NCBI RefSeq assembly: GCF_026711005.1
Contig: NZ_JAPPVJ010000009.1
Span: forward strand, 1 to 64,000
Direction: 5' to 3'
DNA length: 64,000 bases
Origin: Sphingobacterium sp. UT-1RO-CII-1
GTDB lineage: Bacteria > Bacteroidota > Bacteroidia > Sphingobacteriales > Sphingobacteriaceae
A program made the translations under genes and the position numbers. The notes beneath the pieces are model-generated. The model did no database searches. It had not been told where the DNA came from and saw nothing but the letters and a program-made list of their open reading frames with translations. This document shows, piece by piece, positions 1-6,801 of the stretch (positions within the stretch are counted from its first letter, which is position 1; each line of letters begins with the position of its first letter).

Positions 1-81
1 CTAGGTGCGGTACGCCCTATTATTCATTTGGTTGATGCCAGTCCTGTCCTACTAGGTCCAATGAGTAAAGTAGCTCAAAAA
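1..81 (+). repeat. inverted repeat, arm 1 (partner 873-953)
   Basis: Bases 1-81 are identical to the reverse complement of 873-953. Identity stops sharply at base 82 (A versus G), with only patchy similarity beyond. It may extend left of the window edge. The partner arm lies inside ndh. Confidence 0.95.
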
Positions 82-144
82 AAAGCTGTTCGTGCGGTAT
101 TGGAAAAACTAACGAAAAAAGATAAAAAATCTAAAAAGAAGTAG
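1..144 (+). CDS. 3' end of an ORF carrying an ndh-derived segment
   Basis: Reading frame 1 is open from the window edge to a TAG at 142-144 (47 codons visible). The first 27 codons translate exactly as an internal segment of the NADH dehydrogenase encoded on the opposite strand (for example RPIIHLVDASPVLLGP). After base 81 the two sequences diverge, and the ORF ends in a lysine-rich tail (TKKDKKSKKK). A weak resemblance (VLEKL) persists just past the breakpoint. It could be a truncated inverted ndh copy, a diverged paralogue after gene conversion, or a fold-back assembly artefact. The true 5' end and function lie outside the window, so no product is assigned. Confidence 0.5.
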   Translation, partial: LGAVRPIIHLVDASPVLLGPMSKVAQKKAVRAVLEKLTKKDKKSKKK

Positions 145-182
145 AATTATAGTTTATACTATATACTAGTTTTAGTAAAAAT

Positions 183-213
183 AAAAAGGCTGATATATAG
201 AGCAGCCTTTTTA
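183..213. terminator. bidirectional terminator between convergent genes
   Basis: Ten-base arms AAAAAGGCTG (183-192) and CAGCCTTTTT (203-212) enclose a ten-base AT-rich loop. The A-run on one side and T-run on the other make it a terminator in both directions, serving the partial ORF at 1-144 and ndh. Confidence 0.85.
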
Positions 214-215
214 TT

Positions 216-1526
216 TTAACGTTTTAGCGGAGTCTCTGTACGGACAGCATTATTGTCACTCTTACGTTCGCTGCGTATGATAAGTCGTAAACCCGAATTG
301 GCGGAGTAAAATGACCAAACCCAGTTGCCTAAGAGTTTCCATTTGTTACGGAAACTAACGATAGGAATAAGGTGAATTACTAACCAAGTAATCCAAGCAA
401 ATAAACCTTTGTATGAACGTGTAGGGCTTAAATCTGCTACCGCTTTGTAGCGCGCTATAACGGCCATACTTCCTTTATCCCAATAGCGGAAAGGCTTCAT
501 TGCTTGTCCACGGTCTTTATTTGGGATGTTTTTTGAAAGCAATTGTCCCTGTTGTATGGCTACCTGAGCGAGTTGTGGGTGACCGTTTGGAAATTTAGGG
601 TCAGTATCTTGGTAACAGATATCGCCAATAGCGAAAATATTATCGTAACCTTGAACAGCGTTAAATTCGTCAACTAAAACACGGCGTCCACGACCAAATT
701 TTTCTGTAGGAATTCCGGGCAACTCACGGGCTATAACGCCAGAAGTCCATATTAATGTTTTTGTTTTAATTTTGGTGTCATCACTTAAAACAACAACATC
801 ATCTGTATAATCTTTAACAGCAACATTTAAGGTTACTTTTACATCGAGTTTTTCCAGTACATCTTTAGCTTCTTTTTGAGCTACTTTACTCATTGGACCT
901 AGTAGGACAGGACTGGCATCAACCAAATGAATAATAGGGCGTACCGCACCTAGCTCTGGGTATTCTCTTTTGACAACACGATCGCTAAGTTCGGCAAGCA
1001 TGCCCGAAACTTCAACACCTGAAGGGCCACCGCCTGCAACGACAATGTTTAAAAATGATTCCTGATCAGGATGTCCTTTGTGTTGTATATACTCTTCAAG
1101 GCTTAATAATATCTTATTGCGTATAGCTAGAGCATCCGTTATATTTTTCATTGGAAAAGCATTTTGCTTGACATTTTCCATTCCGAAATAATTGGTTTCG
1201 GTGCCCAGACCTAAAACAAGATAATCGTATGAAACGAAACCTGTATCAGTCTCAATGCGATTTGCTTCACTATCAATTCTTAGAAGCTTGCCTAAGTGAA
1301 AGGAAAAATTTGTGTTTTTTTTGAACATCTTCCTAAATGGCCTGCTAATATTGGAGTTCTCAATAAAAGCAGTAGCTACTTGATAAATAAGCGGAGGGAA
1401 AAAGTTGTAGTTGTTGATGTCAACTAGAGTAACATGATACTGAGGGTTGTTGCCCAAGGATTTGATGAAGTTGACTCCCGCGAAACCTCCACCGACAACA
1501 ACGATCTGTTTTTTATTGTCTGCCAT
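216..1526 (-). CDS. ndh: type II NADH:quinone oxidoreductase (NDH-2)
   Basis: Single-subunit FAD flavoprotein that oxidises NADH and reduces menaquinone at the inner face of the membrane without pumping protons. The N-terminus has the FAD-binding motif VVVGGGFAG. A second dinucleotide motif, VVAGGGPSGVEVSG (near residue 165), binds NADH, and NIFAIGDICY near residue 300 is the C-terminal FAD-contact motif. The last 60 residues are hydrophobic and basic, as expected for membrane attachment. I chose the ATG at 1526 (MADNKKQ); an in-frame start at 1541 would add only five residues (MNSFF). Part of this gene (873-953) is repeated inverted at the window edge. The assignment to NDH-2 is firm; the quinone is inferred from the mqn genes in this window. 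Confidence 0.93.
   Translation of the reverse strand: MADNKKQIVVVGGGFAGVNFIKSLGNNPQYHVTLVDINNYNFFPPLIYQVATAFIENSNISRPFRKMFKKNTNFSFHLGKLLRIDSEANRIETDTGFVSYDYLVLGLGTETNYFGMENVKQNAFPMKNITDALAIRNKILLSLEEYIQHKGHPDQESFLNIVVAGGGPSGVEVSGMLAELSDRVVKREYPELGAVRPIIHLVDASPVLLGPMSKVAQKEAKDVLEKLDVKVTLNVAVKDYTDDVVVLSDDTKIKTKTLIWTSGVIARELPGIPTEKFGRGRRVLVDEFNAVQGYDNIFAIGDICYQDTDPKFPNGHPQLAQVAIQQGQLLSKNIPNKDRGQAMKPFRYWDKGSMAVIARYKAVADLSPTRSYKGLFAWITWLVIHLIPIVSFRNKWKLLGNWVWSFYSANSGLRLIIRSERKSDNNAVRTETPLKR
873..953 (-). repeat. inverted repeat, arm 2 (inside ndh)
   Basis: This exact inverted match of 1-81 lies within the ndh coding sequence, between the second Rossmann motif and the central domain. The ndh frame is intact through it, so this arm is probably the original. 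Confidence 0.95.
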
Positions 1527-1606
1527 AAAAAAGCTATTCATTATATAACATTATTTAGTAGCTTGTTAGATTGATAAGAACTTTGATCTACTAAATAAAT
1601 AAGTTG

Positions 1607-1614
1607 CAAAGATA
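1607..1614 (-). promoter_or_regulatory. candidate -7 element for ndh
   Basis: On the minus strand this reads TATCTTTG, a perfect match to the Bacteroidota -7 consensus TAnnTTTG, about 80 bases upstream of the ndh ATG. No clear -33 TTTG is seen, because that region is occupied by the hisD terminator. Confidence 0.4.
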
Positions 1615-1618
1615 TTAA

Positions 1619-1652
1619 AAAAAGGGCTACATACTATGTTAGAGCCCTTTTT
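1619..1652 (-). terminator. terminator of the hisGD operon
   Basis: Arms AAAAAGGGCT (1619-1628) and AGCCCTTTTT (1643-1652) form a ten-base stem immediately after the hisD stop. On the minus strand it is followed by a T-run. Its position shows that the operon ends after hisD. Confidence 0.85.
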
Positions 1653-1658
1653 CTTTTG

Positions 1659-2942
1659 TTATTTTCGGATTGTCATGGCATGCTTGTGCGCATGTAATCC
1701 TTCTAGCTCGGCAAGTAGCTCTACGGTAGACCCGATCTGAGCAATACCTTCTTCGGTAATATGCTGAAATGTTATTTTTTTTACAAATGAATCGACAGAA
1801 ACACCCGAATAGGAGCGGGCATAACCCGAGGTCGGTAAGGTGTGGTTTGTGCCTGATGCATAGTCGCCTGCACTTTCCGGCGTTAAATGACCTAAGAATA
1901 CCGAACCCGCTTGTTGCACAAGTGGTATTAAGTCGTTCCAAGAGTCCGTTTCTAAGATTAAGTGTTCTGGCGCGTATTGATTGGAGAATAGCATAGCTTC
2001 TTTTAAATCTTTTGCGAGAACTGCATAGGAGTTTTCAATTGCTTTTGTGGCAATAGCAGCACGGGGAAGATCTTTTAATTGCTTTTCAAGTTCTTTATTA
2101 ACAAGATTTATTAAATCTTTTGAAGTACTGACTAAAATTGCCTGGCTATCGGTGCCATGTTCAGCTTGTGCTAAAAGATCAGCAGCTATATAGGCGGGGT
2201 TTGCAGTATGATCAGCAATGACGAGAACCTCAGAAGGGCCGGCGGGCATATCAATGCTAACATTGCTGATGCTTTGCACCATACTTTTTGCCTTTGTTAC
2301 GTACTGGTTTCCTGGTCCGAAAATTTTATCAACCTTGGGTATGGATTCTGTACCAAAGGCCATTGCAGCAACAGCTTGAGCTCCCCCAACCAAGTAGATA
2401 CGATCGATTTTAAGTAGATGTAAACAATAGGCTACATAACCATTTATTTTACCGTTTTGTTGTGGTGGAGAGCATACAATGATTTCTTTACAGCCCGCAA
2501 TACGAGCCGGCACACCTAGCATTAAAAGTGTACTTGGAAGTACAGCTGTTCCGCCTGGAATGTATAAGCCTACTTTTTCTATTGGGCGTGGCTCACGCCA
2601 GCATTTTACACCGGGCATCGTTTCTAGACGCCTTTCGCGACGCTGTTGTATGCTGTGAAATTTATGAATATTTTGAAAGGCTATTTCAAGTGCTCGCTGT
2701 TGATCACGACCAATGGTCATTGCTAACTCTAGAATTTCATCGGCATCTAGATAAAGTTTATTTAAGGTTACTTTGTCAAATTGCAAAGCAAGATCTTTTA
2801 AAGCTTGATCACCACGGGTTTTAACATCCGTTAATAATTCTTGCACAGTAGCCTGTATGGTATGGCTATCATCGGTATTGCGAGCAATGATCTTATCGAT
2901 ATCCGAAGCGGAAAGTTCGCTATAGATGTATTGTTTTAACAT
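1659..2942 (-). CDS. hisD: histidinol dehydrogenase
   Basis: Catalyses the last two steps of histidine synthesis, L-histidinol to L-histidine through the aldehyde, using two NAD+ and a zinc ion. At 427 residues it has the normal family length. Family signatures are visible: [23 protein letters not shown], the zinc-ligand region AEHGTDSQA, the catalytic YAPEHL, and [10 protein letters not shown]. It follows hisG with no gap (its ATG abuts the hisG stop), so the two are cotranscribed and perhaps translationally coupled. A terminator follows, so hisC, hisB and the other his genes are not in this unit. Confidence 0.97.
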   Translation of the reverse strand: MLKQYIYSELSASDIDKIIARNTDDSHTIQATVQELLTDVKTRGDQALKDLALQFDKVTLNKLYLDADEILELAMTIGRDQQRALEIAFQNIHKFHSIQQRRERRLETMPGVKCWREPRPIEKVGLYIPGGTAVLPSTLLMLGVPARIAGCKEIIVCSPPQQNGKINGYVAYCLHLLKIDRIYLVGGAQAVAAMAFGTESIPKVDKIFGPGNQYVTKAKSMVQSISNVSIDMPAGPSEVLVIADHTANPAYIAADLLAQAEHGTDSQAILVSTSKDLINLVNKELEKQLKDLPRAAIATKAIENSYAVLAKDLKEAMLFSNQYAPEHLILETDSWNDLIPLVQQAGSVFLGHLTPESAGDYASGTNHTLPTSGYARSYSGVSVDSFVKKITFQHITEEGIAQIGSTVELLAELEGLHAHKHAMTIRK

Positions 2943-3794
2943 TTACAGTATTATTTTTTCTATCGGCATAACGACAATTCCTTGTGCTCCTGCCGCTTTT
3001 AACTTATTGATTTTGTCCCAAAAATCATCTTCTGTGATGACTGTATGAACAGCAACCCAGCCTTCATCGGCCAATGGAACGACAGTAGGGCTTTTTACAC
3101 CATGTAAAAGCTCGGTAATTTGAGGGAGGTTTGTGCGTTCTACGTTTAGAACAACGTATTTCGTTTCTTTTGCTAAGAGAACAGATTGCAGACGTTGCAT
3201 CAATTCGCATAAAATAGGATTTTCCGTAAGGCCATCACGACCTATAAGGATAGCCTCAGAACTGCGTACGTCAGCAAATGGTTTTAATCCGTTGTTTTTT
3301 AGTGTAGTACCGGTGGAAACAATGTCGCAGATAGCATCACTAAGTCCTAAACCTGGAGCAATTTCTACAGAACCGGATATTTCTTGGATTGAAGCATTGA
3401 TTTTGTATTCGTCTAAAAACTCTTGCAGAATAACCGGATAGGAGGTGGCAATTGACTTACCCTCAAGGTCTTTAAGTTCGGTTATTTCTGAGCTAGTTGG
3501 AACTGCTAGCTTCAACATGCATCGGCCGAAACCTAAGCGCTGCAGATAGCTTACTTTTGCACGACTTTCGTCAATGACATTTTCACCAACAATACCTAAA
3601 TCTGCAATGCCTTGTGCAACATAGCCAGGAATATCATCGTCACGAAGAAAAAGTATTTCTAGGTTGAAGTTGTTTACTTTGGTGATTAAAGAGCTTTTAT
3701 AGTTTTCAAAACTAAGACCGCAATTTTTTAATAACTGAACGGATTTTTCGTTTAATCTACCCGATTTTTGGATAGCTATTTTAAGATTTTTCAA
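2943..3794 (-). CDS. hisG: ATP phosphoribosyltransferase, long form
   Basis: First committed step of histidine synthesis: ATP plus PRPP gives phosphoribosyl-ATP. The N-terminus MKNLKIAIQKSGRLNEKS is typical, DIVSTGTTL is the phosphate-binding loop, and 283 residues is the long form with a C-terminal domain (about 210-283) that binds histidine for feedback inhibition, so no HisZ is needed. The start is TTG (3792-3794): no in-frame ATG or GTG lies between it and the upstream stop TGA, and homologues begin at this point. A leader peptide rich in histidine lies upstream at 3878-3937, so expression probably responds to charged tRNA-His. Confidence 0.96.
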   Translation of the reverse strand: MKNLKIAIQKSGRLNEKSVQLLKNCGLSFENYKSSLITKVNNFNLEILFLRDDDIPGYVAQGIADLGIVGENVIDESRAKVSYLQRLGFGRCMLKLAVPTSSEITELKDLEGKSIATSYPVILQEFLDEYKINASIQEISGSVEIAPGLGLSDAICDIVSTGTTLKNNGLKPFADVRSSEAILIGRDGLTENPILCELMQRLQSVLLAKETKYVVLNVERTNLPQITELLHGVKSPTVVPLADEGWVAVHTVITEDDFWDKINKLKAAGAQGIVVMPIEKIIL

Positions 3795-3877
3795 AATATC
3801 GTTTTTTTGTGTGCTGTATATTAATAAAACTGGAAATAACTCGGGGGTTGTCTTGCTTCACGTAGAAACACATTACA

Positions 3878-3937
3878 TTACATATCGCCATAATGGCGAT
3901 GATGTGTATGTGCATGATGTGTGAACAAGTAAGTCAT
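3878..3937 (-). CDS. histidine-rich leader peptide of the hisGD operon
   Basis: A 19-codon ORF, ATG at 3937 and TAA at 3878-3880, reads MTYLFTHHAHTHHRHYGDM. Six of the nine residues 7-15 are histidine. It lies 83 bases upstream of hisG on the same strand and 12 bases or so downstream of the predicted transcription start. This is the arrangement of his attenuator leaders in enterobacteria, where a ribosome starved for His-tRNA stalls on the histidine codons and alters RNA folding. Chance clustering of six His codons directly upstream of hisG is very unlikely. No Shine-Dalgarno is visible, as is usual in this phylum. Confidence 0.88.
   Translation of the reverse strand: MTYLFTHHAHTHHRHYGDM
3884..3900 (-). 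promoter_or_regulatory. hairpin inside the his leader coding sequence
   Basis: Perfect palindrome ATCGCCAT-T-ATGGCGAT covering the last histidine codons to the Asp codon of the leader peptide. A ribosome stalled on the His run would cover or melt it, so it is a candidate pause or switch hairpin. It has no T-run and is not itself a terminator. Confidence 0.6.
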
Positions 3938-3955
3938 TGTTTATTAATAATTCAA

Positions 3956-3987
3956 CAAAATTAACGTATTGCTCGATATTTTGCAAA
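3956..3987 (-). promoter_or_regulatory. promoter of his leader-hisGD
   Basis: On the minus strand TTTG (3987-3984), 20 bases, then TAATTTTG (3963-3956) match the Bacteroidota -33/-7 consensus. Transcription would begin near 3949, about a dozen bases before the leader peptide ATG, which supports that short ORF being translated. Confidence 0.65.
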
Positions 3988-4039
3988 TAATATGGGGTTA
4001 AATTTGTGGTTATTTTATGGTCTGTTGTAAGAAGTAGGG

Positions 4040-4588
4040 CTAATGGCTTTGAAAGAAGCTGTTAGAAGGAGGAAGTTGACCGTCTTTTTTAGAGATAACG
4101 TATTCCAACTGTATAGTTGTGGGGTCGGCAGGAGCAGGGTAACTGTTTGTTTTTGTGGCTCCTAGCTTGACTAGCGCCGCCTGCGAGCGAAAATTACCTT
4201 GGCGGACATGAAATATAACCTGATCAGCAAAGGTAAAAGCATAGTCCAGCATGAGGTTCTTGAGGATACTATTGAATCCGGTGCCCCAGTATTTTGTAGC
4301 AATGAATGTGTAGCCTATGGCTACTTTTTTGTTGCTTTTATCATACTGATAGTAAGAAGTAGCACCAACGATTTTATTTGTCTTTTTGTCTATGACAAGA
4401 TAAGGTTGATCAGTTTCCAATAGCTTATGAAAATAGGTGCTAAACCCTGCTGGAAGGTAGCGGTCGCTGTCGGGGTGTTGGGCCCAAATGTTTTTATCTG
4501 AAGCTACTTGATATAGACGTTCATAATCATCCATGGATAGACCTTGGAGGGAAATTGTTTCGTTTTCAAGTAGCTTCGGAATCATCAT
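4040..4588 (-). CDS. GNAT family N-acetyltransferase
   Basis: A 182-residue protein of the RimJ/RimL-like GNAT group, which transfers acetyl from acetyl-CoA to an amine (protein N-terminus or small molecule). Supporting segments are the start IPKLLENETISLQGLSMDDY, the central beta-strand block VGATSYYQYDKSNKKVAIGY, the acetyl-CoA-loop region TKYWGTGFNSILKNLML, and FHVRQGNFRSQAALVKLGA near the C-terminus. The ATG overlaps the tyrA stop (ATGA), so it is cotranscribed and probably translationally coupled with tyrA. The substrate is unknown; the tyrA linkage does not prove a role in aromatic amino acids. Confidence 0.85.
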   Translation of the reverse strand: MMIPKLLENETISLQGLSMDDYERLYQVASDKNIWAQHPDSDRYLPAGFSTYFHKLLETDQPYLVIDKKTNKIVGATSYYQYDKSNKKVAIGYTFIATKYWGTGFNSILKNLMLDYAFTFADQVIFHVRQGNFRSQAALVKLGATKTNSYPAPADPTTIQLEYVISKKDGQLPPSNSFFQSH

Positions 4589-5424
4589 TTTATGATACGT
4601 TTAATTTTATTTGATTTTTTAATGAGCTTATGTAGACTTGGATAATCTTCTGACTCCAGGGTGTCATGTAGTTTTTGCAGTTGGTTGATATGTTCTTCTA
4701 AAACTTCAAGGACATTGGTCCGATTTTGTCGAAAAATTGGCGTCCACATATCAGGTGAGGATTTTGCTAAACGTACTGTGGATTGGAAGCCAGAGCCAGC
4801 AAGTTCAAAAATACGGCCCTGTGACTTTTCTTTTTCCAATACAGTAAGGGCAAGGGCAAAAGATGTTAAATGCGAAATGTGGGATACATAGGCAGTGTGC
4901 ATGTCGTGTTCGTCGGCATTCATAAATGAAGTCTGCATTTCGAGTTGCTCTGTAATAGAGTCTGCTATTTCAAAAGCATCTTCATCGGATTTAAAAGCTT
5001 CAACATACACCATCATTTTGTCCTTAAATAGACCCGATATCGCAGCTTCTGGACCAGAATATTCGGTTCCGGCCATGGGGTGGGCAGCAACATAGCGGCC
5101 TCTTTTAGGATGATCATTGATGAGGGATAAGATATTACTTTTGGTTGAGCCCATATCGATAACAACCTGATCGGTGACCTGATCTAAAATCTGTGGAAGC
5201 ATGTTGATAATGGCATCAACTGGTACAGTTAGAATGATTATCTTGCTGTTTTTTATAGCATCTTCTAAAGATTGTATTTCATCAACCAAGCCTAGCTGTA
5301 AAGCTTTCTTTTGGTTGCTTTCACTTTTTTCAACGCCTATTATTTTGTCGGAAAAATTGATTTCTTTGAGTCGGATACCTATAGATCCGCCAATTAAACC
5401 TGTTCCGACTATCGCTATATTCAT
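4585..5424 (-). CDS. tyrA: prephenate dehydrogenase
   Basis: Oxidative decarboxylation of prephenate to 4-hydroxyphenylpyruvate in tyrosine synthesis. The N-terminal Rossmann motif GTGLIGGSIG binds NAD(P); VIDMGSTKSNIL, AAHPMAGTEYSG and the helix DEHDMHTAYVSHISHL contain the conserved catalytic-histidine regions of the family. At 279 residues it lacks chorismate mutase and ACT domains, so it is the monofunctional short form. It sits 53 bases downstream of an aminotransferase that could act on the same aromatic oxo-acids, and overlaps the GNAT gene by four bases. Confidence 0.93.
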   Translation of the reverse strand: MNIAIVGTGLIGGSIGIRLKEINFSDKIIGVEKSESNQKKALQLGLVDEIQSLEDAIKNSKIIILTVPVDAIINMLPQILDQVTDQVVIDMGSTKSNILSLINDHPKRGRYVAAHPMAGTEYSGPEAAISGLFKDKMMVYVEAFKSDEDAFEIADSITEQLEMQTSFMNADEHDMHTAYVSHISHLTSFALALTVLEKEKSQGRIFELAGSGFQSTVRLAKSSPDMWTPIFRQNRTNVLEVLEEHINQLQKLHDTLESEDYPSLHKLIKKSNKIKRIIK

Positions 5425-5477
5425 TTTGAATAATTATTTTAAGCTTGTTATACTTTTAGTTTTTTACCTACTATATA

Positions 5478-6635
5478 TTATGCTTGAGACAACCGCTGTA
5501 AGGTTTCTTTTAATACAGCTGGATTGGCACATAAGCTTATGCGTATATATGCATTGCCAGCTGAACCAAAAATACCTCCGGGCGTAATAAATACATGTTT
5601 ATTGTATAATACATCGTCGCACAGGGCGTAGCCATCTGAATAGTTGTTTGGTATGCGTGCCCATACAAAAAGACCGACCTGCGCCTTATCGTATGTACAG
5701 CCAAGCTGGTCCATGATTGCGAATACAAGCTCACGGCGTTGTGCATATTCTGTGTTTAGTTGGGTATACCAAGAGCTGTCAAGACTCAAGGCTTTGGCTG
5801 CGGCAAGCTGTAACGGTAAAAACATGCCTGAATCCATGTTGCTTTTAAAGCGGAGGATTTCATTGATACGGTTTGCATCAGCGGCAAGCATCCCAATGCG
5901 CCATCCGGCCATATTGGATGATTTACTGAGAGAATTTAGCTCAATGGCAACCTCTTTTGCTCCGTCGACTGCAAGTATACTTTGTGGCTTATCGTTAAGA
6001 ATAAAGCTGTAGGGGTTGTCATGGCAGATAAGAATATTATGTTTTTTACCGAAAGAAATGATCCGTTCGAACAAGTCATGTGTAGCTAATGATCCTGTTG
6101 GCATATGTGGGTAATTGATCCACATCATTTTAACAGCGGTTAGATCAAGCTTTTCTAAAGACTCTAAATCAGGAAGCCAGTTGTTGGCTGCCTGTAATTC
6201 GTAAGGAAGAATAGTGGCTCCCGTGATACGGACGGCACTGCTATAGGCAGGGTATCCCGGGTTGGGAATCAATACCTGGTCTCCCTCCTGCAAGTAAGTC
6301 ATACAAATATGCACGATACCTTCTTTGGAACCTATTAAGGGCATGATTTCGGTGTTGGGATCTAGCTCTACCTGATAATAGCGTTGATACCAATCGGCCA
6401 TGGCTTGACGTAGCTCTAGAGCACCTTTGTAGTTTTGATAACCGTGGGTGTTGTTTTTTGAAGCTTCGTCTGTTAATACCTGAATAACATCGGGGTGCGG
6501 AGGTAAATCAGGGCTTCCTATGCCCAGATTAATTATAGCAGCCCCCTGCTTACGCATTTCGTCTATTTCTCGTAATTTTTTCGAAAAATAGTACTCTTCC
6601 GTATGTTCTAGCCTTTGGGCAACCTTAATATTCAT
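5478..6635 (-). CDS. class I/II aminotransferase next to tyrA
   Basis: PLP-dependent fold-type I enzyme, 385 residues. The Schiff-base lysine is K238 in ELNSLSKSSNMAGWRIGM; INLGIGSPDLPPHP near residue 35, NPGYPAYSS and the WINYPHMPTG loop bind cofactor and substrate. The sequence is closest in style to the LL-diaminopimelate/aspartate aminotransferase group. Location upstream of tyrA suggests transamination of phenylpyruvate, 4-hydroxyphenylpyruvate or prephenate, but this is inferred from context. No pheA or DAHP synthase accompanies it here. Confidence 0.88.
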   Translation of the reverse strand: MNIKVAQRLEHTEEYYFSKKLREIDEMRKQGAAIINLGIGSPDLPPHPDVIQVLTDEASKNNTHGYQNYKGALELRQAMADWYQRYYQVELDPNTEIMPLIGSKEGIVHICMTYLQEGDQVLIPNPGYPAYSSAVRITGATILPYELQAANNWLPDLESLEKLDLTAVKMMWINYPHMPTGSLATHDLFERIISFGKKHNILICHDNPYSFILNDKPQSILAVDGAKEVAIELNSLSKSSNMAGWRIGMLAADANRINEILRFKSNMDSGMFLPLQLAAAKALSLDSSWYTQLNTEYAQRRELVFAIMDQLGCTYDKAQVGLFVWARIPNNYSDGYALCDDVLYNKHVFITPGGIFGSAGNAYIRISLCANPAVLKETLQRLSQA

Positions 6636-6661
6636 TTTTTTTTGATATTGAAAAACATGGG

Positions 6662-6669
6662 CAAAATTA
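6662..6669 (-). promoter_or_regulatory. candidate -7 element for the aminotransferase-tyrA operon
   Basis: Minus strand TAATTTTG matches TAnnTTTG and lies 27 bases upstream of the aminotransferase ATG. No good TTTG is seen at the expected -33 distance. Confidence 0.4.
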
Positions 6670-6757
6670 CAGTATTATACGTAATAAAACGTCTTTATAA
6701 TTGAAAAAATATCAAATCACAGTAACAATGCGGCAATAGTATGGAGAATTGAAATGC

Positions 6758-6784
6758 TTGACTTATTTATTTTACTTACTTTTG
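6758..6784 (+). promoter_or_regulatory. promoter of the MsbA-like ABC exporter
   Basis: TTG (6758-6760), 16 bases, TACTTTTG (6777-6784): a good Bacteroidota -33/-7 pair, with the start codon 17 bases beyond the -7 element. Confidence 0.6.
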
Positions 6785-6801
6785 TGATCTTATAAGTATA
6801 T

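Noticed and set aside
3133-3441. Open frame of 102 codons opposite hisG
   Set aside because: It lies entirely inside a well-conserved hisG gene on the other strand and has no recognisable features.
3884-3900. The palindrome in the his leader as an intrinsic terminator
   Set aside because: No T-run follows on the minus strand and it lies inside the leader ORF; at most a pause or switch hairpin.
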